Positions 17,202-25,763 are shown, counted from the stretch's first letter. The stretch is 64,000 bases of DNA from JAGQOZ01 sp041399205 (GCA_041399205.1 JAWKTK010000016.1:62001-126000); one strand, 5' to 3'. Numbers and translations: made by a program. Notes: generated from the sequence alone by a model not told the origin.

Positions 17202-18341
17202 TCAATCAGAAAGCAGACGAATCAGATCCGCCGACGTTGCCTTTCGAGGATTATTCTGCAGACGCTGAATATTGACCGACGCAGCGATGGCCGGAATTTG
17301 ATCATTCGAAATATCCCAACCAACAATGCTGGTCTGGCCACCGACGTCCACAATCAACGAATTCAACCGTTCGACCGCTTCTGTCAGTGTAGCAGCGCCA
17401 CACGCTTCGACAATTCGCTGGATCTGTCGGCGAACATAAGTAAGGCCTCGATCTTCATTCAGATTTTGGCCACTGACTTCCGCATTGAAGCTCAAACAGC
17501 GAACCAGATTCGTGGCCACCGCAAATCCGTGCGGGATCCCCAACTGGCTGGTCAAATAATAGGATAACGCATGCGGCGCCGTTGTTTTGGAAACCTGGAT
17601 AGCTCGACCGGCCAGATGAGCGGCTTCGGCCATCGCTTGGCGAACTTGCTTGTTGGGCGCATGTACCGCTTGCCGCAGAGACGTAAACGCCAGCCGTAAT
17701 GCTTGTTCGGCATCCGCCACCGAATCTTCCGTGGCCTGATTGCTCCACATCGATTCGACTGCCTGACATAACGCGTCCAGTCCGCAACTGGCCGTCAGTC
17801 GCGGCGGGCAGGACATGGTCAGTTCCGCGTCCAGCACCACCAAGTTGGCTCGTAGTCCAGGATGTGACAAGGAATACTTCTGTCCTTGGGCATAGACAAC
17901 GGCAAATTGCGTGGCTTCACTGCCGCTACCCGACGTGGTGGGCACCGCCCAAAACGGCCGACCATCGGGCTGCCAAGATTGTTCGCCACGAATCTGCTGA
18001 AGGGCCAAGGTGTGGTCAGGGGCAATAGACCGAGCGAGCTTGGCGATATCCATCGCGGACCCGCCGCCAATGGCCACGATCACGTCCGCGTCCGAATTGG
18101 CGAATGCGCTGGCGGCATGCACAGCATCGTCCAGTTGCGGATTCGCTTGGAAATCTTGAAACAACGTGACTTGTACGTGCGAATCTGCTATTTGCTGGAC
18201 GAAATCGGCCGCTCCCGATTCGCGAAACGCTACCGCATCTGCCACCACAAATATCGAACGCACAGATGCGGCCGCAAGTTCGTTTTGCAATTCCGAAAGT
18301 TGTGAAAGACGAATGGGCTGATCAGATAGCGAACGACTCAT
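17202..18341 (-). CDS. Iron-containing alcohol dehydrogenase, phosphonoacetaldehyde-reductase-like
   Basis: 379 residues. GGGSAMDIAKLA (near residue 92) is the NAD(P)-binding Gly-rich loop of group III dehydrogenases, and PTTSGSGSEAT follows in the usual place. Metal ligands are expected at the Asp of GLDALCQAVESMWS and the His residues of AEAAHLAGRAI, HALSYYL and GIPHGFA; all are present. The run AIQVSKTTAPHALSYYLTSQ resembles phosphonoacetaldehyde reductases more than butanol dehydrogenases, which suggests reduction of a small phosphonate aldehyde. No PEP mutase or phosphonopyruvate decarboxylase gene is in the window, so the substrate is open. Probably cotranscribed with the LRR gene downstream. 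Confidence 0.85.
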   Translation of the reverse strand: MSRSLSDQPIRLSQLSELQNELAAASVRSIFVVADAVAFRESGAADFVQQIADSHVQVTLFQDFQANPQLDDAVHAASAFANSDADVIVAIGGGSAMDIAKLARSIAPDHTLALQQIRGEQSWQPDGRPFWAVPTTSGSGSEATQFAVVYAQGQKYSLSHPGLRANLVVLDAELTMSCPPRLTASCGLDALCQAVESMWSNQATEDSVADAEQALRLAFTSLRQAVHAPNKQVRQAMAEAAHLAGRAIQVSKTTAPHALSYYLTSQLGIPHGFAVATNLVRCLSFNAEVSGQNLNEDRGLTYVRRQIQRIVEACGAATLTEAVERLNSLIVDVGGQTSIVGWDISNDQIPAIAASVNIQRLQNNPRKATSADLIRLLSD

Positions 18342-18751
18342 ATCAAATATTGGAAGCGATTATCCTCGGGCAATAACACAAAGTCTCCGATGCAGACGAA
18401 GCGACAACGTTTCATACCCCGGCATCCGGCGACATACAGCACACAATCTGCGAACCTAAGATTGTCCAGCAATTCTAGTCGCCACGCCACCCGCCATCAC
18501 CAATCCTAAGACGCTGAAATGCCCATTCCGACAGGTGCGGCCCGACGCATTGTGGCAGAGCGTAAGCGGGGATTGCTGGCACCTTTTGAAGTTGCGCATG
18601 TGCCTTTCTCGGCGGAATATCGTACCTTGCCCCTACCTGCGGATGGCAAAAACAAAACCGTCATGGTCAAAACAGATCAAACGTGAAATACTTGTGGCGA
18701 CGTTTGTCTTACCCTTCCCACTGAAGATGATCTGTTTGCAAAGGTCCAGTC
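18342..18751. other. 410-bp gap between divergent genes
   Basis: It separates the alcohol dehydrogenase (minus) from nfeD (plus) and should hold both promoters. I see no clear promoter boxes. At 18590-18620 it contains a partial copy (AGTTGCGCATG... CGGCGGAATA) of the left flank of the palindromic element found at 27207-27319 and 34568-34690, without the TAGCCCGA arms. Open frames here do not look coding. Confidence 0.5.
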
Positions 18752-19282
18752 ATGGCCCAACAACTCTTCTGGCCTGTGATCATTCTGTTGATTTTCTTGG
18801 GAATCGTGGTGCTGGAAGTCTTCTTGCCCACAGGCGGCCTGTTGGGCGTTTTGGCTACCATTGCCTTTGCGTCGTCCGTGGTCATTGCTTTCATGAATGG
18901 TGGCCTGTTCGTGGGAACGCTGTTCTTAGTTTTTGCCGCCGTCTTATTAGGTTTTGTCTTATGGCTAACGGTGCGAATTTGGCCTCACACGCCCATTGGC
19001 AAACTGATTATCGTGCAACCTCGCAGTTCGGACGAAGTGATTCCGCCCGAATATGAACGTTTGAAGCTGCTGATCGGCCGGCAAGGTGTCGCCACCAGCA
19101 CGATGTTGCCGAGTGGTTCGGTTCGCATCGACGGTCGTTCGCTGGACGCCATCAGTGACGGCCGGCCCATTGAAAGTGGACAGCGAATCAAAGTGGTGGC
19201 GGTCAAAGCCCGAGCGGTCGTGGTGCGAGCATGTGATGCGAACCCGACGAAGGTCCGAAACAAAGCGATCATAGTCAAGTAG
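18752..19282 (+). CDS. NfeD-family membrane protein
   Basis: 176 residues. Three to four hydrophobic segments in the first 80 residues (WPVIILLIFLGIVVLEVFLP, LLGVLATIAFASSVVIAF, LFLVFAAVLLGFVLWLTV) include the LEVFLPTGGLLGVL motif of NfeD proteins. The C-terminal part (LIGRQGVATSTMLPSGSVRI, DGRSLDAIS, IKVVAVKARAVVVR) is the small OB-like beta-barrel of the family. NfeD proteins pair with flotillins or stomatins and help organise membrane microdomains. A floA-like gene follows, which fits. A ribosome binding site is weak (AAAGGTCC 6 nt before ATG). Confidence 0.9.
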   Translation: MAQQLFWPVIILLIFLGIVVLEVFLPTGGLLGVLATIAFASSVVIAFMNGGLFVGTLFLVFAAVLLGFVLWLTVRIWPHTPIGKLIIVQPRSSDEVIPPEYERLKLLIGRQGVATSTMLPSGSVRIDGRSLDAISDGRPIESGQRIKVVAVKARAVVVRACDANPTKVRNKAIIVK

Positions 19283-19404
19283 AATCTACTGAAGTTTTGG
19301 ATAATCTGATTCCCGATCCCTTTGATTCCAGCAGTGATGCGTAGCGAACCCGCAGCATGCCCGGCGTTATCTGGTTGACGCGGTGGTGGAGCGGGCCGAT
19401 AACA

Positions 19405-20490
19405 ATGGATATTCCATCGTACATATTGGCAGGAACCCAATTTATGTTAATTGCCGCAATCCCTCAGATTATTGTCATCGGGTTTGTTCTGATTGCGTTT
19501 TTCGCGGCGTTGGTCGCGTTCTTCATTATTACTCGCTACTTTCGTTACTGGATTCAGTCGGTCACCACCGGTGCTGGAATCCGCATGTGGGACTTGATTG
19601 GCATGTACTTCCGCAAGGTGGATCCGGCGGTGATTGTGCGCAGTAAGATCATGGCAGTCCAAGCTGGGCTGGATGAATCGACCGGTCTGACCAGCAAAGC
19701 CTTAGAGGCTCATTATTTGGCAGGCGGAAACGTACCGTTGGTTGTCCAAGCCTTGATTGCTGCGAACAAAGCCAAAACCATCGAATTGACATTTCAAGAA
19801 GCCACCGCCATCGATTTGGCGGGCCGCAACGTATTGGAAGCGGTGCAGACCAGCGTCTATCCCAAAGTGATTGATTGTCCAGCCAAGGGTTCCAAGCGAC
19901 CATCTCTGGACGCGGTAGCCAAAGACGGAATTCAGTTAAAAGTCAAGGCTCGAGTGACCGTGCGAGCGAACCTGCAGCGGCTGATCGGCGGTGCGACGGA
20001 AGAAACGATTGTGGCTCGAGTGGGCGAAGGGATCGTTAGCGCAATTGGTTCGTCCGATTCGCATGGTCATGTTTTGGAAAATCCGGATCGAATCTCCAAA
20101 GCCGTGTTGGCCAAACGACTGGATGCTCAAACGGCATTTGAAATCGTTTCGATCGACATTGCCGACATTGACGTGGGCGACAACATCGGCGCTCGTTTGC
20201 AAGCCGATCAGGCCGAAGCGGATACGCGAGTTGCTCGGGCGCGAGCGGAACGGCGTCGCGCGATGGCGGCGGCGGCGGAACAAGAACAGATTGCTCAGAT
20301 TGTCGAAAGTCGAGCTCGTTTGGTAGAAGCACAAGCGGACGTTCCCAAGGCGATGGCCGCTTCGTTTCGCAGCGGAAAACTCGGGATCTTGGACTATTAC
20401 AAACTGCAAAACGTCCAGGCCGATACCGATATGCGAGCCTCCATTGCCGGTACAGGTTCCACCGGTTCGACGCAAAGACAGACCAACTAA
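19405..20490 (+). CDS. floA: Flotillin-like protein FloA
   Basis: 361 residues from ATG 19405 (GGAG about 13 nt upstream); ATG 19357 is also in frame but adds a poor leader. An N-terminal membrane hairpin (IPQIIVIGFVLIAFFAALVA, then FFIITRYFRYW) precedes the FloA/YqfA core: MYFRKVDPAVIV, ALEAHYLAGGNVPLVVQALI, A-A-N-K-A, the AIDLAGRNVLEAVQTSVYPK segment, then KARVTVRANLQRLIGGATEE. The EA-rich coiled coil (QADQAEADTRVARARAERRR) and DYYKLQNVQADTDMR end complete the family pattern. FloA proteins form membrane rafts that gather signalling and secretion proteins. The upstream nfeD and the downstream unknown gene form a likely operon. Confidence 0.93.
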   Translation: MDIPSYILAGTQFMLIAAIPQIIVIGFVLIAFFAALVAFFIITRYFRYWIQSVTTGAGIRMWDLIGMYFRKVDPAVIVRSKIMAVQAGLDESTGLTSKALEAHYLAGGNVPLVVQALIAANKAKTIELTFQEATAIDLAGRNVLEAVQTSVYPKVIDCPAKGSKRPSLDAVAKDGIQLKVKARVTVRANLQRLIGGATEETIVARVGEGIVSAIGSSDSHGHVLENPDRISKAVLAKRLDAQTAFEIVSIDIADIDVGDNIGARLQADQAEADTRVARARAERRRAMAAAAEQEQIAQIVESRARLVEAQADVPKAMAASFRSGKLGILDYYKLQNVQADTDMRASIAGTGSTGSTQRQTN

Positions 20491-20573
20491 CAAACACGTT
20501 AGTCACAAAATACGTGTTCTGGCATTGATTGGTCAGACCGAATCAATCACGGAATGCATTGGGAGCCAGATTC

Positions 20574-21173
20574 GTGGGCGACATCATTAATGTCATCATT
20601 TTCATTGTGGTAGTGCTGTTCTCTGTGCTTGGGCAGTTCATCAAAGAAAAACCTCCGGGCAGGCGACAGCCGGCGCGTCGAGTTCCACCGCCCGATCCAG
20701 CCGCACAACCCAATCGCAACGCGTTGGAAGGCGAAATTGAAGATTTCCTGCGACGCGCCATTGGCTGGGACCAACCTGCTGAGGCCGAAGTAGTGGAACC
20801 TGAAATCGAAGAAGCGGAACCGGCGATTCGCACATTGACCAACACACAAACGGATTCTATTCGAGCAGGCGAATCGGTCGCTTCGCACGTGCAACAGCAT
20901 CGGCTGGGCGAAACGATTGATCATTCGGACGAACGCTTGGAAGGTCATTTGCACGATGTGTTCGAACATCGACTCGGCAGCCTTGCGTCTGAAAAATCAA
21001 CATTCCAAATCAGCGAAGGAACCGACGCCAACGCTTGGGATTACGAATCGACTCAAACGGCAAGTTATATCACGGGTCAGGACATTCGTAACCTTTTTCA
21101 ATCGCCGGACGACATACGAAAAATTATCGTCGCCAACGAAATCTTGCGTCGGCCCACCGACCGCTGGCAGTAG
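20574..21173 (+). CDS. Small membrane-anchored protein of the flotillin operon, unknown
   Basis: 199 residues. I choose GTG 20574 because GGGAG sits 9-10 nt upstream and it opens a good membrane anchor (MGDIINVIIFIVVVLFSVLG); the frame extends to TTG 20529. After the anchor come a basic/Pro-rich linker (RRQPARRVPPPDPAAQP), an acidic stretch (AEVVEPEIEEAEPAIRT) and a C-terminal part with I-T-G-Q-D-I-R-N-L-F-Q-S-P-D-D-I and a final ANEILRRP. That last segment resembles the ends of other small planctomycete proteins found behind floA. The function is not known. Topology suggests a cytoplasmic tail on a single N-terminal helix. Only 83 bp follow floA, so cotranscription is likely. Confidence 0.75.
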   Translation: MGDIINVIIFIVVVLFSVLGQFIKEKPPGRRQPARRVPPPDPAAQPNRNALEGEIEDFLRRAIGWDQPAEAEVVEPEIEEAEPAIRTLTNTQTDSIRAGESVASHVQQHRLGETIDHSDERLEGHLHDVFEHRLGSLASEKSTFQISEGTDANAWDYESTQTASYITGQDIRNLFQSPDDIRKIIVANEILRRPTDRWQ

Positions 21174-21182
21174 AAAGAACCC

Positions 21183-22082
21183 ATGCAGATCAATCCCCAG
21201 ACGACAAAAATTGGCTGGATCGGAACCGGCGTAATGGGCAAAAGCATGTGTGGTCATCTGTTGGCCGCCGGCTATGCAACCACCGTCTATAGTCGCACGA
21301 AATCGAAATCGGATGACCTGTTAGCCGCCGGCGCGCAATGGGCCGATACACCTAAGCAAGTGGCCGAAGCCAGCGACGTCATCTTTTCGATCGTTGGTTT
21401 TCCCGCCGACGTGCGCAGTGTTATCTTGGGGACAGACGGAGTGCTGGCCGGTTGCAAACCTGAAAACATCATCGTCGACATGACGACCAGTCAGCCATCC
21501 TTGGCGATCGAAATTGCCGAAGCCGCCGCCGCCCAACACGTCCATTCGATTGATGCGCCCGTGTCTGGTGGCGATATCGGCGCCAAGGAGGCTCGATTGT
21601 CTATCATGATTGGCGGCGCCGAATCGGCCGTCACTTCGATTCAACCCTTACTAAAATTGATGGGCCAGACGATTGTTCGCCAAGGTGGACCGGGTGCGGG
21701 GCAACACACCAAGATGGTCAACCAAACATTGATTGCCACCAACATGATTGGCGTTTGCGAAGCGCTGCTGTATGCCCATCAAGCGGGCCTGGATTTGGAA
21801 ACCGTCATGCAGTCCGTATCGTCCGGCGCCGCCGGCAGCTGGTCACTTTCGAACTTGGGGCCTCGGATCATCAGCCACAACTTTGATCCCGGCTTTTTTG
21901 TGGAACACTTTGTGAAAGACATGGGAATTGCATTGGACGAAGCCAAACGCATGAACCTTTCGCTGCCCGGTTTGGCACTGGCGCACCAGCTGTATATCGC
22001 GTTGCAAGCTCAAGGTCATGGTAAAGCGGGAACGCATGCGCTGCAGTTGGCGTTGGCCAGTCTGTCCGGCATCCGCTGGTAG
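21183..22082 (+). CDS. NAD(P)-dependent beta-hydroxyacid dehydrogenase (3-hydroxyisobutyrate/tartronate semialdehyde type)
   Basis: 299 residues, starting 9 bp after the previous stop. The Rossmann motif IGWIGTGVMGKSMCGHLLAA at residues 10-29 and the following VYSRT (an Arg that favours NADP) are clear. DAPVSGGDIGAKEARLSIMI is the substrate-binding signature and GAGQHTKMVNQTLIATNMIG carries the catalytic Lys (K in HTKMVNQ). Family length is about 290-300. It oxidises or reduces short beta-hydroxyacids; whether it is a 3-hydroxyisobutyrate dehydrogenase, a tartronate semialdehyde reductase or a related imine-type reductase cannot be fixed from sequence alone. Cytoplasmic. Confidence 0.9.
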   Translation: MQINPQTTKIGWIGTGVMGKSMCGHLLAAGYATTVYSRTKSKSDDLLAAGAQWADTPKQVAEASDVIFSIVGFPADVRSVILGTDGVLAGCKPENIIVDMTTSQPSLAIEIAEAAAAQHVHSIDAPVSGGDIGAKEARLSIMIGGAESAVTSIQPLLKLMGQTIVRQGGPGAGQHTKMVNQTLIATNMIGVCEALLYAHQAGLDLETVMQSVSSGAAGSWSLSNLGPRIISHNFDPGFFVEHFVKDMGIALDEAKRMNLSLPGLALAHQLYIALQAQGHGKAGTHALQLALASLSGIRW

Positions 22083-22143
22083 TTGGTCCACTGGTCTTGG
22101 TGTCCTGTTCATTGCGAAATAAATTGTCAATTGGAGTTTGATC

Positions 22144-23028
22144 ATGCACCGTCGAACATTCTTGCAAGGCGTATCCGCCGTGTCGCTCTCGTCCGTGTTG
22201 GCTCGCCCGCTGCACGCCATTCCCGCCGCCAATCCTTATCTGAAAAACATCGGATTGCAGCTGTGGACGGTCCGTAATCAGATGGAAGACAGCGTTCCTA
22301 AGACGCTCAAGGCGGTTGCCGACGCCGGGTACAAGCAAGTGGAATTGATGGACGTGGAAAAAGGTGCGGGCATTGCCAAGACCGCTCGAGACCTTGGCAT
22401 GGACGTCACCTCGTCGTTCTTTGACTGGCAAGTGATTTGCAAACCGGGGTTGTTTGTTTCCAGCCAAGACAAGGTGGTGGAAGCGGCAAAAGACATGGGG
22501 CTGAAGCATTTGGTTTTCGGCTACATTGGCAAGGGTTCGCGAGAAACCAAGGCTCAGTATCAACGCTGGGCGGAACGAGCAAACGCGTTGGGCGAAAAAT
22601 GTCAAACGGCTGGCATCCAGTTATGTTATCACCATCATTCGTTTGAATTCGGCAAGCTGGCTGGTTCGAACGAAACGGGGTTTGATATCCTGGTTCGCGA
22701 ATTTGACACGAAGCTCGCCAAGTTTGAAATCGATGTCTTTTGGGTCGCCATTGGCGGTCGCGATCCGCTGAAGGTTTTGCAGCAGTTGGACGGCCGAGTC
22801 ACCCAAGTCCATTTGAAAGACCTGCTGGCTGGCACTCCGGTGATTCACGACGAAAGCAAAGTGCCCAACGACGCGTTCCGAGAAGTCGGCCAAGGCACCA
22901 TCGATTTTTCGTCCATTTTGGAAACCGCAAAACAAATTGGCGTACAGCAATGTCACGTCGAACAAGACCAATCGCCCGATCCGATCGCCAGTATCGGCAC
23001 TAGCTTGGCGTATCTGACAAAAGGTTAG
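22144..23028 (+). CDS. Tat-exported sugar phosphate isomerase/epimerase-like TIM-barrel protein
   Basis: 294 residues from ATG 22144 with GGAG 7-10 nt upstream. The leader MHRRTFLQGVSAVSLSSVL has an R-R-T-F-L Tat motif. The body begins NIGLQLWTVRNQMEDSVPKT and A-D-A-G-Y-K-Q-V-E-L, typical of the xylose-isomerase-like TIM barrel. Metal-binding positions are likely at the E of the VELMD strand, the H-H-S-F-E-F region (CYHHHSFEF), FEIDVFWVAIGG and VHLKDLL. Many planctomycetes carry several such exported proteins; their substrates are mostly unknown. It may act on a sugar or sugar-derived ketone in the periplasm. It follows the hydroxyacid dehydrogenase by 61 bp. Confidence 0.88.
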   Translation: MHRRTFLQGVSAVSLSSVLARPLHAIPAANPYLKNIGLQLWTVRNQMEDSVPKTLKAVADAGYKQVELMDVEKGAGIAKTARDLGMDVTSSFFDWQVICKPGLFVSSQDKVVEAAKDMGLKHLVFGYIGKGSRETKAQYQRWAERANALGEKCQTAGIQLCYHHHSFEFGKLAGSNETGFDILVREFDTKLAKFEIDVFWVAIGGRDPLKVLQQLDGRVTQVHLKDLLAGTPVIHDESKVPNDAFREVGQGTIDFSSILETAKQIGVQQCHVEQDQSPDPIASIGTSLAYLTKG

Positions 23029-23110
23029 GCGCGAAACGGCTGAGGATTTTGTTCGCAGGGAAGAAGCCTCAAGAAACCTCGTCTACAGCAGTTCGCGCTG
23101 CGTAAAGAAA

Positions 23111-23299
23111 ATGAAGTTTGACATTGAAGCCGAATTGTTCGTGATTCCGGAATCAGAAGGTGGTCGTCGCCGTCCCTTTTTTTCGGGATATCGACCGCAA
23201 TTCCGCTTTCAAAATTTGGATAATGACGTCAATATCACGATTCTGAACCGACGTGGCGTCACTATGCGGCTTCCGTCTCGCTGCGCTGTAGTCTTGTGA
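23111..23299 (+). CDS. EF-Tu domain III-like small protein, possibly truncated
   Basis: 62 residues. MKFDIEAELFVIPESEGG then R-R-R-P-F-F-S-G-Y-R-P-Q-F-R-F matches the start of EF-Tu domain III (the x-A-E-x...EGGR...GYRPQF motif). Stand-alone copies of this barrel occur in various bacteria. A full domain needs about 90-100 residues, and here the frame ends after about 60 with a basic, non-typical tail (RRGVTMRLPSRCAVVL) that overlaps the convergent gene by 38 bp. It may thus be cut short by a frameshift or deletion near 23240. The role is unknown. Confidence 0.5.
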   Translation: MKFDIEAELFVIPESEGGRRRPFFSGYRPQFRFQNLDNDVNITILNRRGVTMRLPSRCAVVL

Positions 23300-23477
23300 T
23301 GTGCAGCAAATAGAGATGTTCGGCGGTTTCGCCGCCGTCCGTTGATACGAAAATCCAGTGTTTCATCAGCAAAGCAGTTTCGGGGTGCTTGACGGTGATA
23401 TGAGTTCCGTCACTCATGACAATGGTGAACGTTACAAATGGTGTGGCCTTCAACATCTTCCGTAGTTCTTCTTGCAT
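23262..23477 (-). CDS. Small conserved hypothetical protein (71 residues)
   Basis: Start ATG 23477 is chosen over longer frames because AGGAAAAGCG precedes it and the frame upstream is not protein-like. It begins M-Q-E-E-L-R-K-M-L-K-A-T-P-F-V-T-F-T and continues with VMSDGTHITVKHPETALL, the pattern of short planctomycete proteins that open 'LxxLLxAxPFxPFxIxMxDGxxxxVxHPE'. It probably folds as a small beta-rich domain. No function is known. Its 3' end overlaps the EF-Tu-like frame on the other strand. Confidence 0.7.
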   Translation of the reverse strand: MQEELRKMLKATPFVTFTIVMSDGTHITVKHPETALLMKHWIFVSTDGGETAEHLYLLHITRLQRSETEAA

Positions 23478-23699
23478 CGCTTTTCCTGACGATATTGCTC
23501 GAAAAGAAATTCGCTTGATTCGCATTTGAAACGTGGCAATTTCGGCTATGGTAATTATGCCGTTCGTTTCCCATTCGAGAAAAAAGTTCGTACAACTCCG
23601 TGTTCCAAGCGAACGCCGGTGGCACGAGCCTCGTCTTTCGGCCAAGACTTTATGGTTCCGTTCGAATAACGCAATAAAGCAGTCACAGGGAGCTTCCAA

Positions 23700-23957
23700 A
23701 TGGGCATCTGGAATGGGCTCAAGCGTGCGTCGCGGGCAATCGCGGAAAGCACTGGTCCCGCAAGATATTCGGCCGGTGGAAAACAGGTTCGTTGCGAACA
23801 TTGCGGGCACGATCAATTTGCTGAAGGAAGCGCACAACTCAATACTGCCGGCATGACATTCATGGGATTAGACTGGGCGAACCAAACAGCAACAACACTC
23901 ACGTGCCACGCGTGTGGACGGATTCATTGGTTTGGGATCAGGCCCCAGCGACACTAG
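23700..23957 (+). CDS. Small zinc-ribbon protein
   Basis: 85 residues with GGGAG 9 nt before ATG 23700. It has two CxxC pairs, CEHCGHDQF (near residue 32) and CHACGRIHWF (near residue 69), spaced 37 residues apart, as in zinc ribbons. Between them lies AQLNTAGMTFMGLDWANQTA, a conserved strand region of a small family of uncharacterised zinc-ribbon proteins. Cytoplasmic. Nothing more specific can be said. Confidence 0.75.
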   Translation: MGIWNGLKRASRAIAESTGPARYSAGGKQVRCEHCGHDQFAEGSAQLNTAGMTFMGLDWANQTATTLTCHACGRIHWFGIRPQRH

Positions 23958-24211
23958 CGAATCAAAAGATGCCTGCCACCCTCTCCGCTATTTTCTTGCG
24001 ATTCTCGCAGCGGTTACGGTTCGAATCTCACGCATCTAGTCTGATAAACGTCGGCGCCGGTTCAGCGGCATGAAATGGGAAATTCGGAGGAATCACGAAT
24101 TTTGTGACAGACGTTTTCGTTATTAGTAGTAGAGCGTCCCTGTTGTGCGTGCTAGCGCGCTGGTGGCGGTTTCTTGGTCTGAAAGTATGACAATCTCAGA
24201 TGGGATGGGAC

Positions 24212-25540
24212 ATGCGAATTCACAGCGCCGTTATTGTCGCCTTCTGCGTTGCAGCGTGGACTAATCTTGTTCCGGCGGAAATTTATCGCACTGACGGCCA
24301 ATGGATCCCTGGGACCGAAGGGATCGAACCGGGGCCGGGAGTCGTCTTGGACGGTTGGGACTTGCATGCCGCCAACTTGGCGTCGCTAGATCTGTCAAAT
24401 AGCAGCTTTGTAGAAGCGAACTTAGCGAGTGCTGATTTGCGTTCGAAATTGTCTAATGCGAATCTGATTCGCGCCGATTTGACCGACGCCAATTTGGCTG
24501 GCAGTAATTTGTATCAAACCAACTTGGCTGGGGCCACTTTGAATAAGGCGAACTTGTCCAACGCCATCATTCGCAGCGGAAATTTCGTGAGCGCGCGTTT
24601 CCAAGACGCAAATCTGGAGAACGTGAAGATGCTCGCTATCAGCGATAGCCCACACCTGTTCGCCCTAGCGGATTTTAGCCGAGCCAACCTTGAGGGCGCG
24701 GATCTATCCAGACTTGAACTTTCCGGAGCGAATTTCACCGACGCGATCTTACGTGACTCCAAAATTTCCTTTTCCCAAGCCCAAGCGGCCGATTTTACGC
24801 GAGCGGATTTTACGAATGCAGAATTGCGTTACCGTACAATACCTGGTCTGGATGCGGCTTCGTTTCGTGAAGCTCGGTTTGACCACGCAATCCTGCATCT
24901 GTTTCTCCGCGGGAAATTCTTGGATCGCGTCGATTTAACGAACGCAACTTACAATCAATGGACAACGTTTCCTCGCGATTTTGTTCCCGAAGCACACGGC
25001 ATGATTTTTGTACCGGCGGTCTCGGGCGATTTGAACGGGGATCGACTGCTAACAGTGGACGATATCGACGCGTTCTATAACGCGCCTCGGTTTTCCAACT
25101 GCGAAGGATGCAATAGCACGCGATTTTCGCTTTTTGATCTCAATCAAGACCAACGTATGGACGTCGCGGATCGGATCACTTGGATCCACGATTTCGCGGA
25201 AACATGGATGGGTGACGCCAACCTGGATGGACAGTTCGACAGTCAAGATCTAGTGTTGGTAATGCAGGCTTCCCAATTCGAACGGCGAGTGAATGGCGAA
25301 AACGAAATTTATAACGCCACTTGGGCAGATGGGGATTGGAATGGGGATCGCCGGTTCAATAGCCAAGACTTTGTCCTGGCGTTTCAGGATGGCGGTTACG
25401 ATGCGGGCATGCGTATTCCCGATTCGAGAAACCGTATGCGCGGAGTTCCCGAACCGGACAACGGCGTGGAGTGGACAATGGCATTATTGGCTGCATTGGT
25501 CCTGCGCAACCTCAATCGACCAGCTCGAACCAAGCGTTAA
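24212..25540 (+). CDS. Secreted pentapeptide-repeat protein with dockerin-like EF-hands and a PEP-CTERM-like tail
   Basis: 442 residues from ATG 24212; ATG 24200 is also possible. A signal peptide (MRIHSAVIVAFCVAAWTNLV, cut near PA-E) leads to about 20 pentapeptide repeats at residues 45-235 with the A(D/N)Lxx rule (for example ANLIRADLTDANLAGSNLYQ). This fold is a right-handed quadrilateral beta-helix. The second half (about 270-405) has four calcium-loop-like segments: GDLNGDRLLTVDDIDAFY, FDLNQDQRMDVADRI, GDANLDGQFDSQDLVLVM and GDWNGDRRFNSQDFVLAF. The end (VPEPDNGVEW, a hydrophobic stretch TMALLAALVLRNL, then RPARTKR) fits a PEP-CTERM-type exosortase tail. Expected on the surface or outside. 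It stands alone. Confidence 0.82.
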   Translation: MRIHSAVIVAFCVAAWTNLVPAEIYRTDGQWIPGTEGIEPGPGVVLDGWDLHAANLASLDLSNSSFVEANLASADLRSKLSNANLIRADLTDANLAGSNLYQTNLAGATLNKANLSNAIIRSGNFVSARFQDANLENVKMLAISDSPHLFALADFSRANLEGADLSRLELSGANFTDAILRDSKISFSQAQAADFTRADFTNAELRYRTIPGLDAASFREARFDHAILHLFLRGKFLDRVDLTNATYNQWTTFPRDFVPEAHGMIFVPAVSGDLNGDRLLTVDDIDAFYNAPRFSNCEGCNSTRFSLFDLNQDQRMDVADRITWIHDFAETWMGDANLDGQFDSQDLVLVMQASQFERRVNGENEIYNATWADGDWNGDRRFNSQDFVLAFQDGGYDAGMRIPDSRNRMRGVPEPDNGVEWTMALLAALVLRNLNRPARTKR

Positions 25541-25763
25541 GGTTGGGCCGAAAATTTTCAACAACGGTGCCACAACGCGAAATCGATCGCGAACATCTGC
25601 GGTGCCTGTATTGTCGGTATTCGAAAGCCGACTGTGCGACTTCGCTTGACGAAAGAACTTCTGATCGGCTCTCTTTCTCCGTCGAACCCGATATACTTGC
25701 AGGTCCAATATTGGGTTCGTCATACATAACGTTTTGTTACAGCAAAGTGGGAAATTCGAATTT

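Noticed and set aside
17202..18341. A phosphonate biosynthesis cluster
   Set aside because: Neighbours are an LRR gene and nfeD/floA; no PEP mutase, decarboxylase or aminotransferase is present.
18535..19056. Plus-strand frame overlapping the nfeD start
   Set aside because: Cys/Arg/His-rich, no motif, and it overlaps the well-supported NfeD frame.
23478..23837. Upstream extension of the 71-residue minus-strand protein
   Set aside because: The extension is not protein-like, and ATG 23477 has its own AGGA site and matches the usual family start.
23987..24040. GGTTCGAATC resembling a tRNA T-loop
   Set aside because: Flanking bases do not form the T stem and no acceptor, D or anticodon arms can be drawn around it.
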